This document shows, one piece after another, positions 1 to 14,640 of a stretch of 64,000 nucleotides of DNA. How positions within the stretch are numbered: position 1 is the stretch's first letter; each line of letters begins with the position of its first letter. The notes below the pieces were generated by a model, which saw only the letters and a program-made list of their open reading frames with translations, ran no database searches and was not told the origin of the DNA. Source of the DNA: Aphidius gifuensis (Eukaryota; Arthropoda; Insecta; Hymenoptera; Braconidae); contig NC_057792.1 in assembly GCF_014905175.1 (NCBI RefSeq), forward strand, positions 1,674,001 through 1,738,000, in the 5' to 3' direction. A program made the position numbers and the translations under genes.

Positions 1-3000
1 GGAAATTTTCCAGAAGAAAAATAAAAATAAAAGAGTATAACAGAAAAATAAATAAAAAAAATATAATAATACAAAACTATAAGCTATTTTTTTCTCTCTT
101 TTTCTGCTTTTGGATATGTATTTATTTTTTTTATTTATATTTGTAGTGTATATACCTTTTTCAAGCCTCGAGTATGCAAATCGAATCGAGCCTTTTCCGG
201 CTGCCTGCAATTCTTTCTTTTTATCTCTTTAAAATTTCTTTTATTTTTTTCTTCTATTCTACATATCTTTCAAACATTATATCTTATCTTCAAACTTTTA
301 TACAATATTTTAACATTTATTTTATATTTTTTTAAACATTTTATTTAGCATTTTGTTCTTTGACATGTTGTCGTCTTAAAATGTCTCTTGTGAGTTTTAT
401 TTTTTGTTAAACTTAATCGTTTAAGCATCAAAAAAAGTGAATAAAAAAGGGATTGAAAATAAGATAATTTAAGGTAGCTTTTTGCATGATGATTTAAGAA
501 TAAATTGTACTAACCATCAGTATTATGAGGAGGTACTTTGGTAACGGTGAATTTTGAGTAATTCAAAAATATTAAAATGTATTTTAGCCATTGGCGAAAT
601 GCGAATTACGTATCAACATAAATACATAGTTATTGACGAGTATAAAACGTGATGATATAGTTAATATGACGAGACGATCGTCGACGAATGAACATGATGA
701 TGAGAGAATTAAAAATTGAAAAAGAAAAATAAATAAAATAATAAGTAAATTGGCAATGTGAGGAACTTTAGAAAGTCTTGAAGACGCGATCTTGGCCAAG
801 GTTGATGCGAGAGTTGCATCGTTATGTATGTTTTTGTTACTCTTCCATATTTTTTTATTATTATTATTATTATTATATATCATGTGGATGATGTATTTGT
901 GTTAGTAAGTATGCCACTCTTAATCGTGTTGACGTAATAGGAACACACACGTGTTTTGCCGGCAAGATCATACGTGATTAATCTTAACGACAAAATTGTT
1001 ATTTTTTCATTTTTTTTTTTTAATGATTTAATGTATCTAGTTTGTAAAAACAATAACACAATTAATGACTGGAAAAAATCTATTAAAATGTTAGAGAAAT
1101 TAGAGCAGCGAATATACGCTTGAATATATTTTATTTATTAAAAATTTTGGAAGTATTTTTATTGGAAAAAAAATTAATTAACTTGATTATTCGAGTAAAT
1201 TTTTTACTCGTATTTTGGAATTAATAGGAAAAAAAAATTATACTATGACTGAAACGACGTTGTTAAGTCATTTATCCTTCGTTTTTAATTAGATAAAAAA
1301 TATAATGCATTTTTGCTGTTAAAAAAAATTTATATAAATGAATTTTATAATTTTTTATCATGCCGACATTTAATTTAGACACTATCTATAAAAGAATTAT
1401 ATATACTTCAATATAATACATTCATTTTAAATACAAAGAACTTTAAAAAAGAAAAAAATTCAAAAAAATATTAACTTGAAAAAGAAATTTAATAATACAT
1501 AAAAAAAAATTAAAAAACAGCAACGAAAAAGTAAAGAATACAAATGAATTTCTACAGAGATATTTAAAAAAAAAAAAAAATTAGAATATCTGAAAAAAAA
1601 AAAAAAAAATTTAAATAATAAATATCCATAGAAAAGAATAAGCGAAGAAAGCAGTAAAAAAAAAGGAGAAAAAAATTTTTTTTTTAAGAATGCAGAAACG
1701 TAGGAGAAAAAAATACATAAAAAAGAGTAAAAATAGATGAAAAGGGTTGAAAAGAAGAAATACTAAAATATGGAAATGTATAAAATTAAAAAAAATATAT
1801 ATATAAAATAATAAAAATAATAAAAAGAAAGGTCTGTGAAGCGGTTGGCATTGTTTTATAAACATAATTTGCACTATCGTATACAGAGCGAAACCCCGTA
1901 AATTGCAGCAGCCGGACTTATTGAGGAAAGGGATGAAATAATACAAGGGATAAAAAGAGAGAAAAAGAATTACAAAATAGAAGAATTAAAAAATTAAAAA
2001 TAAAAAAAAAAAAATTGCTTGCGAGGATGAAGAATAAAGGGACTTACTTCTTGGTACACCTACATTTAAATATTTTTAATATGCAACGCACGGGCCAACT
2101 AACTAACCTACCCACCTACCCACTCACCTCCTATACACCCTCTTTCATCCCTTGTATTTTTCTCTCTTTCTCTCTCTTCATCTTTAAAACCCCCTTTCTC
2201 ATTCACCACCACTACCATCTATTCCAAAAATCCTATTCTTCATCCCTTGTGTGTTTCATCGTCCTAACCAAATAACTCTCGCTCTGTTTCTTGCAATATA
2301 TCATTGTACTGACGACGCCATTTTGTGTTTCCTTAGTACACACAAAGCATCTAATTTTATGAATAAATTATTTACATACATTTAATTTAAAGATTTATTC
2401 AAATTTTAAGAATAATATCATTTTTTAATTTATATTTAATTGTATTACTGTGTTTTACATTGAAATTTAAATTTTATATTATTAGCAAATAAATTATCTT
2501 CTGAAAAAATGTAGTTTTATTTTATTAAAATTTGACATTATGAAAATAATGTATTAACACGTGTACAAAATTATAATAAATAAATATTATCATTTATTTT
2601 AAAATTTACTTTTACATCTTTGATAAATTCAAATTTTAAAATTAATTTATTCAAAAAATTAATTAGTCATTGAATTTTGACGACTTGAAATTAGATAAAA
2701 GATCTTGAGAAAAATTTGCAATCGATATATTTTTTTACACGTGGATATTTTTTTTTTGGAGTAACTTGACCGAGATAAATATTTTACTGGAAAATATTGT
2801 GACCATGTCGTACGACATAACTGTTTTAAAATTAAATCTTTAAAAAAAACTACCAGGAGCACAAAAAACTAGTGGTTTTAGAATGAAAAAAAAAAAACAA
2901 GGTATATCAGTTGAGATGATATTATTTTTTTTACGTCTGGACAAGAGGGCTTGAGGGAATTCATTAAGGTATGAATAATGCGTCTACGATGCCAAGGACG

Positions 3001-6000
3001 CGGCTTGTTCATACTTTATATATTCACATATATAAATATAATATATGTGTGTGAGTGTTTATATATATATCAAAAATAAAAGCTAAATTATCAAGTACTT
3101 TATGTACATTAACGACGAAAAATAAGATAATAGAAAAAACTACATAAAATGCAAATGTATGTCTTTTCTAAAATTAAAGATAAAACGTTTTTTTATTTTA
3201 AAACTTGAAAAATTTTCAACACATCAAGTTTAAGATACGTTTTACCATGACATTCATAGTCATTTATTTTCATTGAATAACATAGTAAAACTCTGGAATT
3301 TATAAAACTTGTATATATTTAATATTAATATTTTTTTCTTCATTTTTCAAGGTGTAAAAAAATTTAAATGTAATAAATTTTAAATACATTTATCTATCAT
3401 AATTTTAAAAAATATGTTAAATATATATTTTTTTCAATTTTATTTATGTAAAATACTTGAATTATTGTAAAAAATAAAAATTCAATACTTTTTAATTTAA
3501 TTTTTGAATAATATACTTAAATTATATAATGAAAAATTTCTAAAATAAATTTCATACTTAACAAAGTAAGCAGGAAAATTAAATAGAGAATATAAAAAAA
3601 ATTTTTTTTAATGTTAAAAAATAGAGTTTTAAAAGTATAACTTCCGGATATGATATAGCCAGCTGTGTTTCATCTTTTATACTGCATGTGTGTTTATAAT
3701 TTTAATTTTTTTTATTTACAACAGTCAGTTGTTAGTGAAAGGGTTACTTTATAGTTTAATAAAACAATAATGAAAAAAAGTTTGAACATTTTCTATTTTA
3801 TGTGTAAAATTTTGGAGTAGAATTTTGAGTATTTCATTGTGTGTTACTGAAAATAGACTATTTAACAAAGGGATAAATAAATATGTATATTTATGAACAA
3901 TGACATTGCTAATGTATGGTATATATGTGTTGATGCCAAAGAGTTTTGTGGATGGTTTGAAGCTGAGAATTTCTGGCGCGTGTTTTGACGTATTTGGGTA
4001 ACGCGCTTACACGCGTTTCGTCTGGCAACATCAGCTTCTAGACATCCGATGGATGCAAGCCACATGTCTCAGTATGTTTGCCAAAGGGCTTTCAGTAAAT
4101 TTCTATACACTGGAATTACAACTGCCAAATATACCATACTACAGCATCATGAAAACGCCAGATGGAGTGAATACCTTAAAAATCTATATCTATCTCACTT
4201 TGGCATCAACATGAGTGATCTAAAATATTTCACAGAGGGTTAATATATCCCTACACGCATAAACATATATAACATGAAAAAAAATATATATATTTACTTG
4301 TTTTACAAAATAATATAAAACACGTATTTTCAATTTTTCCATTATCATCAATTTCAATATAAGAAAAACCATTTTTTTTCTTTTTTTCTCTTTATATTTA
4401 ATTATTAGCATTTTGTTTTTTTTTTTACTTTTTATTACATGAAATATTGTATTAGTATTTTTGAGTACTCTTTTATCATGTTAATTAAATTTCAATTTTT
4501 AATATACACAAGAGTTAAAATTATATTAATTTTCTATTTTTAAATTATATGTGATAATAATGGTGAAAAGTTGAAGTACATCGATTATATTAAAAAATAA
4601 AAAGTAGGGTAAATAGATTTTTTTTTATATAAAGAACTACTTGCTTTAGGTGTTATTCTTTTTAATTTTTTTTTGTACAATATTTTTAAGTATTTTCTTT
4701 TTTATATCCTTTAGCAAGAGAGCAGCTTCGAGGCTTTTTAGCGTGCAGTCGTAACACAAACTTGAAGGCAGGAAGGAAGTGCATTAGCACAACCACCCTC
4801 TAACGCTCATCTACACTTCAACCCTCGATCTCCTACAACCCTCTACCTCCCCCCTATCTTTTCCATCATCATCGTTCACCTCATTTTCAAGTTACCCTCA
4901 ATGTTTTTCTTCACCAACGCGCTAAAATTATCAACGTAACTAACTCGCGTCACTTGAAGAAACAAGAAAAATATTTTATCTATAAACACGTTAAAAAAAA
5001 AAAAAATCACTCCAAAAAAAATGCGTGTTATTTTGAAGTATATATATTTTTGATGTGTCTTTTTATAATTACTATTTTTTGGAGTAATTTAAATGACAAA
5101 AAAAAAATTATTTTACCGAAAGTTTTATAATTTTTTCACAATTTATTATTCAAGTATTATATGTATATTTTTTTATGAGAAAATTTTAACTGTTAACCGC
5201 ATGAAATAATTTAATAAATAATAATAAAAAAATGGAAAAAAAGTTTCCAGGATTTATTTATCCTTTTTTTTTATTTCCACCGCAATTTCAACTAAACAAT
5301 CAGTGAAAAACTGTGAATTCAAATAAAAAATTTTTTAAATAAAAAAAAAAAACAAAAAACATTGTTGAAAGTTATACTGTGAATGGAACGACCATGTCTG
5401 ACAAACGAATTCATACATAAAGAAGTTTTTTATCTAAAAGTACTCAGGAAAAAACAAAAAAAACTGAGTAGCCAAAAGTAAAAAATAAAAATACGAGGAA
5501 ACGCTAAAAATGTAAAATTAATTCTCAAACATATATATCAGCGTAAAAAAAAATTAATAAAAAAAAAAAAAAGACAAGTGTGTCAAGTGGTAAGTGCACA
5601 CACACATTAAATGAAAAAAGTTTAAATATATTTTCATTCATTAATTCAAGTATAATTATATTTCGTTGATTCTTTCCAGTTAATGCACAAAGAATTCATA
5701 AATAATAAATACACGAAGAAGAAAACAACAATTAACAATATCGTGTGAACAGATCAGGCAATCATAAATTACATAACAAAACGAGAAAATCGATCTAAAG
5801 AAATCTCATAACCATTCACCAATGTCCTTGTGCAAAATTAACTCTTTAATCAAAAATAAACATCAAAATAAAAAATCAAATAGCACATCAATGATTTACG
5901 ATACATTGTAAATTATTTTATTTAAAAAATAAACAATTTATATTTCTTTAAATATCAATAACCACTTGAATAATCACTATACTAATTTATTTTTCAAAAT

Positions 6001-9000
6001 CAAAAAAAAAAAAAAAAAACTAGCCAATCAAAAAAAATGAAATTTGCATCAACAATTTTTCAGCTTAATGGCAATTTTAAAATAACAACAATAATAATTT
6101 TTTTTTCATTGAAATAAACATTCACGAAATACAGAAAAAAAAATAAAATAATAATCTATAATATGCAAGCAGCAAAAAAAAAAGTATATATATATAAAGT
6201 AAAAAAAAAAAAAAGCTTTCAAAAAGTCAGCAATTTTTTTTTTGAAAAATATATATATACAGCATCACACGTGTGTTTTTTTTGCATGCTATAGCGAGAA
6301 TGAGAAACGTGGCCAGTGTGTTGCTATATACACTGTCAATGTGTGGCCAAATAACAGAGTCATGTGTGTATGTTGTGTATAAAATATATATGATGGAATT
6401 GCGAGCAAACGACGACCAGCAGCAGGGCCAAATGTGTATGACAAAGATGACGATAGACAACATCAATGTACGATAGACAGAGAGATAAAATTATACGAAA
6501 CGAGGCCGACTCTCATGTACACTCACAAAACTTTGTGTATATATATGTATTTTATATATATAACCAGAGCAACCGATCAATATCAGTTTTCCAAGTTGCA
6601 GCATTTCGATTCCAGCCAGCCGCAAAAGTCTACCTTGCTGTTTTCTCTTTTACCCTCTCGTCTATACAACCCTCTCAAAGACAGTGCCTATACTATTTTT
6701 ATTTATTTAATTTTTTTTTTTTTTTTTTTTTTTTTTATATTTTAAATTACATGCTTGCAAGAAAATGCAAGACATTTTTATTAAAAAAAAATTGGTTAAA
6801 TGAAATTTAATATAATTGAAATATTATTTTTTTAAGTTTTATTATTGTTATTGGATTGTTTATAATTTAATTATTATTTTTAGAATATTCAGCAGTTGAG
6901 TCATTGAACTTGTGGATTTGTTTTTTTTTTATTTTATTTCAATTAAAAAAAATGCATTTTTCAAAGCAATACTTTAAAGTTTAAAAATAATTTTAAATGA
7001 TTATTTATTTATTAATTGATTATTTTTTATTAATTCAAATAGCGTTTAATTATTTAACGGAAATGACATAACGGTCAGTGCAAAAAACCGGAAATGCGGT
7101 GTCCTTGAATAGAAAAAAAAAAAAGAAAAAAAAAATCAAAGAATGCAATAAATTAAAATTGTTTATGAAAAAAAAAAAATAAAATAATATTTTAAACCTT
7201 ATCAATTAATTTCACAATAAAATATTTTTTTTATCGACAAAAAAATATAATAATTATTTTAATTATCAAAGCACAAAGTGTAAATTGTTTATCGCAAATA
7301 ACTTATCATTATTGCCACTTATAAATAAATATATAGCAATGAGTAAAAAATTACTTGTGATCATTTCATTCATGAAAATTATCACTCTATTTAAGCATCT
7401 GAAAACTCTTTTATATAAATTTCTTTAAAATATAATTTAAAGTTTTGAATATGATTTTTTAACAGTCGAGACATTGATGATACGGTTTGACTCAGTCTGG
7501 ACACTCACGTATACAATAAACAATAAACAATATATAAAATAAAAAGCAATTTTAAATGTGTGTATGTGTAACGGTTTGTCTGAGACGTGTCGTACAAGAT
7601 TAAGACTGGTAGCCATTGAGAACAAACATACATTCAATAACTTTCAAATGAACGACAGCTTTCCAATCTAGCTCATTAACATCAATAATATTCAGCTTGT
7701 GAATATTATTTTTATTATTTGATGATTAAGTCACCAAGTGTTCTCAACCACTGACGAAAACAAATATTAAAAATAAAATGAAAATTCAAAATCAATACAC
7801 ATCAATTTAAAATAATAATTAAATGTGTTTTATTTTTTGTATATTTATTTTCGATAAACTACAATAGATAATTCAATACAATTGTTGTTAATTTGATTAA
7901 CAATTGAAATTAAAAATAAAAAACAAATCATGAAACAATTGTAATGAATTTTCTTTGAAATCAGTGGAGACATTTAAAAAATAAAAGAGAGAATATAGCC
8001 TTAACAACATGAGTACGTATTTCGCACGAGTTTAAAGTACTTTGTGCTGTGAATTGTAATGGTCTAAGGTTTGAAATGAGTTGCTTTAATGTATTTACAG
8101 AGCTGAAAATCCATTAACACCTTCTAATGCTTGTTTTGTATATGAACATGTACAACAACAACATGAAAATCAAGAAGAGACAATGAAATGTAAAATTAAA
8201 ATAAGACGTATGAAATAAATTAAGACAAAAATAAAAACAAATTAAATTAAATAGACAAGAAATATAATTCAGTTCAATGAGTCTGTTTATCATAACAATA
8301 GTCATCAATTTAATTATTAAAAATAATAATAATAATAATGTCTATTGTCTTGATGGAAAAAAAAAAAAATTCAAAAAGAAAAATAATGATAATTAAATGT
8401 TATAATAATAGAAAAATATATATATAATTGTAATGATGACTAAGACATGAAAAATTATAAAAAAAAAAAAAAAATTTTCTTTAGTAATAATAATTGTTAT
8501 TATTATTTCTTTCATGTCTGGAACTTTGAGTTGACAGTTTGTGCGATTTCATTAATTTTTCCCAGCAACTGTCTGACAAGGCGAAACACAAGACGTCTCG
8601 AATAATGAAAGGGTGGCAAAAGGTTAAAGAAAAGAAAGAGGAACATATATATATACAAAAAAAAATTTGTAAAAAAAAATAAATAAATAAACTACAACAA
8701 AAAAAAAAAGAGATAAAGATAAGTTGACATGGAGCAATGGCTCCCTTGAAGTGGGATTAGCGAAAAAAAAAAAAAAAATGGAAAAAAATTAACAACCTTC
8801 CAGAAAGACAAAAAATAAGAAGATGATATAAATTTTAAAAAGTGTATGGTATAAACGGGAGAAAAGAAAAAGTTCAAGTTGGATTTTAATGTAATTGAAT
8901 AAAAAAAAAAATGAGTAAAATTTTGAGCTGGATTCTATCAAAGACGACTGAATTATTATGATAAAAATTAAATTATATATATTGATACAAGAATACTGAT

Positions 9001-12000
9001 AATATATCCCAAGTGCCAGAAGATGACGATTGACAGTAGTAGCAAAAGAAGCATTAACAAGCTCCAAAAAAAAAAAAAAACATTAAAGAGGGAAATGCGA
9101 ATATAAAAAAATATATACATATATTTAAAAAAAATAATAATAAATATGAAAGAGGACCTTAACGAAGTGCAATTTAATACAGTCTGACCCTCAAGTAGTC
9201 GTGTCTCAACGGCCATCAGTTTGCATTTTATTTTTCTATCTTATTACATCTACCGACCATTAAAAAATTCTCCAAAATGAAATATTTATGAAATATATAT
9301 ATAAATTTAAACTTGAAAAAGAAAAAAAACAAGTATTCATCATAAGCCACGAGAGAATAATAATTATTTATATATTTTTTATATACATCCCAAGTTGATG
9401 AGGAAGTATACATACTCTGACAAAATTAAAAAAATATGTATATTATTTATTACTTAAATATATTTATACCCAGGGGTGATAAAGTTGAAAAAAAAAAAAT
9501 TAAAAATTAAATTAATATAAAATGGAGTATTTAAAAGACATTTAAATATCAATAAAAAAATGGGTATTTAAATTTCTGTCCTTACCGAGAAAATACATCA
9601 CAAAAGAGATCTTTTTTTTTCCAGAAAATAAAACTAGGTTAATCTTTTTGAGTAAACAAAGAAAAAAAAATAATGTTCAATGACAAAAAAGAAAAAAAAA
9701 TGTTTTAATGATATAAATTCTAGAAAAAAAGAAACGACCCTATTCTTAGAAAAAAATTTATTGAATGAAATTAAAAATACTCAAAAAAACAATAACAAAT
9801 TAATTTAATTATTATTTCATTAAATGTATATTTATTATTGAAAAATATAAATATACTTTAGGTCTAAAATAAGCTACAATTTTTTCACGATCGCGAATAA
9901 AATAATAATAATAAAAATAGCTTAAAAGGGTTGGTGTTTATATCTATATATCAGTGGGCTATTAAACTTCACCGACATCAATACATATATACATATATAC
10001 ATATAACACAACATGCTCTTCACATGGTTTTTTTTTTTACCCCACTTTTTCCCCACCCTTCACCCCTTTCAGAGCTACTCTATGTACAAAAAGTTGAGTA
10101 CAATCTCAACTATAATACAAGTGCGCAGCAGGTGGCTCACGATTGACCCCGTATACTTTCATCCCTTATCCATGTGCTCATTTTGCGAGAACCAGAACAT
10201 GATCCTACGTCTATCTCTTCACCCCTCTTACCTGCCTATAAACCCCCCTCACAACCCACCCCATCCCAACCAACCTCTACAATACATACACACATAACAA
10301 AAAGAAACTATATTTATATATTATTTCTACGAAAAAATAATAATAAAAAAAAAGAAAATGTAGAATAAAAAAAAAGGAAAAAAAAAATTCTTTATATACT
10401 CATGTTTAATTTAAAAATCTATATATAAAGAAAAATTCAAAGAATTATAACAAGTTGTCGGTAAATTTTATTTGTAGTTTTAGGATATAAATAGATTATA
10501 TAAAATATGTCTTGTGTATATTTAACCCTAGAATATATAAACCAATAAAATTAAAAAAAAAATAATATAGAAACACAATAGCCTCAAGGCAAATTAAAAA
10601 TTTTTTTTATGAATAAATTTTAATTGACAATTTATAATTAATTAAATGATAATGTTTTTTTATATTCAAGGTTAAAAATAGAGTAGAAATTTTTAATTGT
10701 AAAAAAAAATTTACTACAGTAGAAAATATAGTAATAATAAAAATATTTTTATATAATAATAGTTAACATGTGAAAGACAGAATGATGAGCATCTTTCGTT
10801 CACATCATGTACCATTGTATAAATGTACCATTGTTTTATCATTTCATTTCATTGGTTACGAGTGTGTAAGAAAGATGAAGAATGACGAAACGTTTTGTTG
10901 AAAAGAGACAACAATAAACTAGACTGTGACAAAAAAAAAGAAGTATAAATAAAAAAATAGAGAAAGAATGATGATGGAGGGGTTGAAAGGGGGATTAAAA
11001 TAAAAAAATTATGTGTACGTGAATGTGAGGTAAGGGGGAAATAGAAAAGGGCAAATGAGAATGAACATCAACGAATGAGCAGGTGGAAAACATGTGCCTC
11101 AACACAGGTACATCAGTCGTCGTCGTCGTCGTATTTTTCAAGACAAAAGGGAGTTACGTCTACTCTACACTTCCTTCTTTCCATTCATTGAAATACTCAA
11201 CACACACACACATATTTTACATAGACACCTTTCTGGCTTTTGTTAAATTTTATTCATTTTTTTTTTAGATTCAATATGTTGGTAAATTACACCACACATG
11301 ATAACCATGATAAATAATATTTAAAAAATAATAATAAATGAAATTAAACTCCAAAAAAAAAATATTGAATTTGTTAAAATAATTTTATAATAAATTTGTT
11401 TGAGTTTGAAAATTGGAATAATAAAAATCATGATGATAATCGAGATAGAAAAATTAATCCTATTTTTTTTTTTTTTTGGTAGGGGAAGGGGTCTATGTAT
11501 TTTTTCATTTTTTTATTATTATTTTAAAATTGAAACGAGTGTGTATGTGGCAGCGGTGAGCCACATCATCGTGGATCGCCAAAATGACGTCCGAATCCAA
11601 TCTGGAAAATCCATATGGAACCGAGAACAAGTACTATATATAAATTATGGAAATAAAAAAAAAAAAAATTCTATAACCACGCACGTATACGAATATATTC
11701 GGTACTTTAATCAGACAATTTTTCAAGTGACATTTTTTGAATACTTAAATTTTTTTTTCAACTAATGAATATTCCATACAGACTAAAAAATAATAATAAT
11801 ATTTTTTGAATATTATATTGTAGAGAATGAAAATTCATGGAAATTATTTATTTTTTTTTGTGTTGAAAATATTTGTTGAATGATTCATAAAAAAATTTAC
11901 AATAAAAATAATATTGACATAGATTATTAATGAGTTATCAATCTAAATTTTAACGACCCAAAAAAATATGAAAAAAAACAAGTCAATACGAAATTTTATT

Positions 12001-12835
12001 GACAGAATCAAAACAACAAATTATGAAATTTTTTGATTAATCAATTATCACTGTAAGAATAAATATATTTATATGTAAAAATAAATAAATTTCAAGTATT
12101 TAAATTAAACTACTTTTGGCTATTTTTAGGATTCAAAAATTATTACTTGTAATATTTTTAAAAAATTATATTTGCATGCATTTCATGGCTAAATTAAAAA
12201 AAAACAAAAAAAATAATATTCAAGAAGTATCGATACGATCATTTCAACATGCAAGACCGAATATGTGCATACACACACACTACCAGCATATATTAAACAC
12301 ACAGACGATAAAAAAATATTGAAACTATTGCGTAAAAAGAAACCGTCTGAAAATATCTCCTCACAACAAAACGTGTTTAAATATTTAAAATATTGACATT
12401 TTAATATATGACAAAAGAAATAATTAGAAAATATTTATTAATATATTTTTTCATTATTTATAATAAATGAAATATGCATTATTATTTTTAGAAAAACCTA
12501 GTTTGTTTTATTTTTTTCCACCATCATAAATAGATATAGCTATATATATTTTTTTATTTTAAATTGCAATGAATATAACGAGTCATATATAATGAGAATG
12601 TCAAACTAAAAAATAAATAAACAAAAGTGTCTAATACAAAAAAATATATTAATTTTCAATGATTTCTAAATAAATATTTTTTTAAAAAATTAACAAAATA
12701 CAAAATAAAAACTTTCCACTTGAATAATAAATATTCACTTTGTCATCTAAGTTAAATATATTTTGTTGTTAAACTTTTAAATTATTTATATAATTTTTTT
12801 TTAAATTATTTATAATTAATTGATTGTTTATTTAC
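1..12835 (-). other. AT-rich non-coding DNA, probable intron 1 of luna
   Basis: No coding region can be supported here on either strand; open frames are short and low-complexity. Because the luna first coding exon ends in a good donor at 12836/12835 on the minus strand and no zinc-finger exon is visible, this stretch is inferred to be its first intron. It is mostly A/T runs, with islands of higher complexity at about 165-215 (including an octamer-like ATGCAAAT at 174-181), 925-985, 2955-3010, 3925-4235, 4725-4930 (pyrimidine-rich), 6260-6660 and 7455-7640. These could be enhancers or conserved elements. A short CGT-repeat microsatellite lies near 11115-11131. Confidence 0.55.
3925..4235. other. 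G+C-richer complex-sequence island within presumed luna intron
   Basis: About 300 bp of non-repetitive sequence with near-balanced base use stands out from AT-rich flanks. Open frames exist on both strands (plus 4049-4243, minus 3862-4065), but neither has splice context, a recognisable domain or an obvious gene start. The two frames overlap only near their ends, and neither looks like KLF6/7 exon 2. A conserved enhancer, an unrecognised exon or the remnant of an inserted sequence are all possible. Confidence 0.35.
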
Positions 12836-12937
12836 CTGTTGCCAATGATCTTCAAGTGATGTCTGGGCTGAAAAGTATCCTGTATCTTGTATTCCCTCCA
12901 ATTCTCTGAATATGTTCTCGCTTGGCAGGATATCCAT
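12836..12937 (-). CDS. luna: luna / Krueppel-like factor 6/7, first coding exon (partial gene)
   Basis: The 34-codon exon starts with ATG at 12937-12935 and ends in CAG followed by a GTAAAT donor, phase 0. It has the KLF6/KLF7 N-terminal pattern: M-D at the start, IF-x-EL, then DTGYFSA, SLE and a terminal WQQ. In vertebrate KLF6/7, as I recall, the first coding exon likewise encodes about 34 residues ending in WQQ. The family are C2H2 transcription factors with an N-terminal activation region and three C-terminal zinc fingers that bind GC/CACCC boxes in the nucleus. Everything after WQQ is missing from the window: no zinc-finger exon was seen on the minus strand down to position 1, so the gene continues past the left edge. 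A nearby non-coding TSS region lies at about 14.3-14.6 kb. Confidence 0.87.
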
Positions 12938-14329
12938 GATTAAATAATTATTATTTATTTATTAATAAATATAAAAATCAATCAATCAACTAGTTTTATC
13001 TTCACGTCAAATAAATACATAAAAAAAATTATTAACATCAATTTTTTTTTCAATAGTAAAACATCACTTTAAACACAATTTTTTCGCTTTTCTTTTACTC
13101 CAATAACTCCAATTTTTTTTTTTGCTCAAATTTAATTAAAACAATTTCAAATTAAATGAATTTTTATATTTCAATAAATAAGAAACTAAATTAACAACAA
13201 CAATAACAAGTACACAATAAACACAAACACGTGATAATTTTTTTTTTTTTAAATCAAAATTTCGCTGTCACCACCAAAATAACGTTGTGAAATCAAATGA
13301 AAAATAATATTATTATTATTATTTACTATTGAATAAAAATCAATAATTATTATATTCAATTTTTTGTTATATATATATTATTTTTAATGAAACACTTGAT
13401 AATTATTTTCACATCACCGACACATTTGCACTTTAATTAAATCACAATGATAATTTGGTAAAAAAAAATGATGAAAATAATGAAAAATAAATGACAATGA
13501 TAATTTAAATAATATAAATTATTTAAAAAACAATATTTAATAATTATTTATATATTTTTTTAAATGGTAATGTTTGATAAATTTATGTGACGTTCATTGA
13601 CGTTTAACAATGTTACTAAATTCACGATAGTATCCATTATATATGCACATTTAAAAAAAAAATGTAAATACGGAATGCAATAACAATAATATTTTTAAAA
13701 CAATATATTTGCCGCGTGGAGAAATAAAAAAGGAATAAAAAAAAACAAAAAAAAAAAAAGAAGCCGGCTGCCGGCAAAAACGACGCTCTCTTCTTCGACC
13801 CAGAAAATATATGCCACACAAACTCCAGAAATCGATATATTTATTTTTGTCCCAACAATATTTTCATGTTTTTTATTAAATCAAGAAAATTATAAAAATA
13901 TATATTAATAAATATAATATTATTTATAATTTTAAAATCAAATTATTAACACGTAAAATTATAAAAAAATATTATCAGCATTATTGTGTTTTTTTTTAAT
14001 GTAAGAAATTGGTTATTTTTTGTACACAATTGTTACTCCAATCACAATATTTTATGACACATTTTTCAAACACAAAAAATACACTCCGTTTGGTGGTTTT
14101 TTTTTTTTTTTTTCTACTGATCTTCTTTTGTTTTGCAGTAGAAAACGAGAGAGAGAGAGAAAAAAAAAAACAAAACACTATCGCACGCAGTTCACTATTT
14201 TTGATTAAAAACAAGCAAATTTACTCGCGATATAATTAAATTTGGCATTAATAATTGTGCATTCAAACAATAAATAAACTTGTTAAACAATATTTGTTGA
14301 TTTTATTTTTTTTTAATGAAAATACCGGT
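12938..14329 (-). other. Sequence upstream of luna start codon, probable 5'UTR or 5' intron
   Basis: AT-rich sequence with no supported coding frame. It contains a small G+C-rich patch at about 13760-13815 and a GA repeat with long T runs at about 14095-14175. It lies between the luna start codon and a G+C-rich presumed promoter, so it is inferred to be 5'UTR or an intron in the 5'UTR on the minus strand. Confidence 0.35.
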
Positions 14330-14640
14330 TTTTATGATGATATTTTGACAGACGTACTCTTCCGCGCGAACGCCAAAGAGCGACTGAAATGTCGTTTCGG
14401 TTTTGCTTCGTGTGAGCTCGAGTTGTTATTAACTTGTGGGGGAATGAGCCGAACATTACCGAGCACCCGGGCAAGCGCACTTTTTTTTAAATTGAGTGGG
14501 GATAGTAAATGCGTGTGCCGGTTGCCGCATCACGTAATAGTGGCAGCACCTATTCGTTGTGTATTAATTTTTCAATTGTTTTTTTTTTTTTATTATTTTA
14601 TGTGTCACACACCGGTCGCCAATGTTTACGACATAATAAT
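14330..14640 (-). promoter_or_regulatory. CpG/G+C-rich island, candidate luna promoter and 5'UTR
   Basis: This roughly 300 bp block has many CG dinucleotides (for example CCGCGCGAACG, GAGCTCGAG, CACCCGGGCAAGCGC) in an otherwise AT-rich neighbourhood. It sits 1.4-1.7 kb upstream of the luna ATG. The plus-strand open frame 14255-14692 across it begins and ends in homopolymer-rich sequence and has no recognisable domain, so I read it as chance. Promoter assignment is inferred from position and composition only; no TATA box or mapped start is claimed. Confidence 0.4.

Noticed and set aside
6434..6810. Overlapping plus-strand frames of 103 and 114 codons
   Set aside because: Both extend through a long poly(T) run, overlap each other and show no recognisable family.
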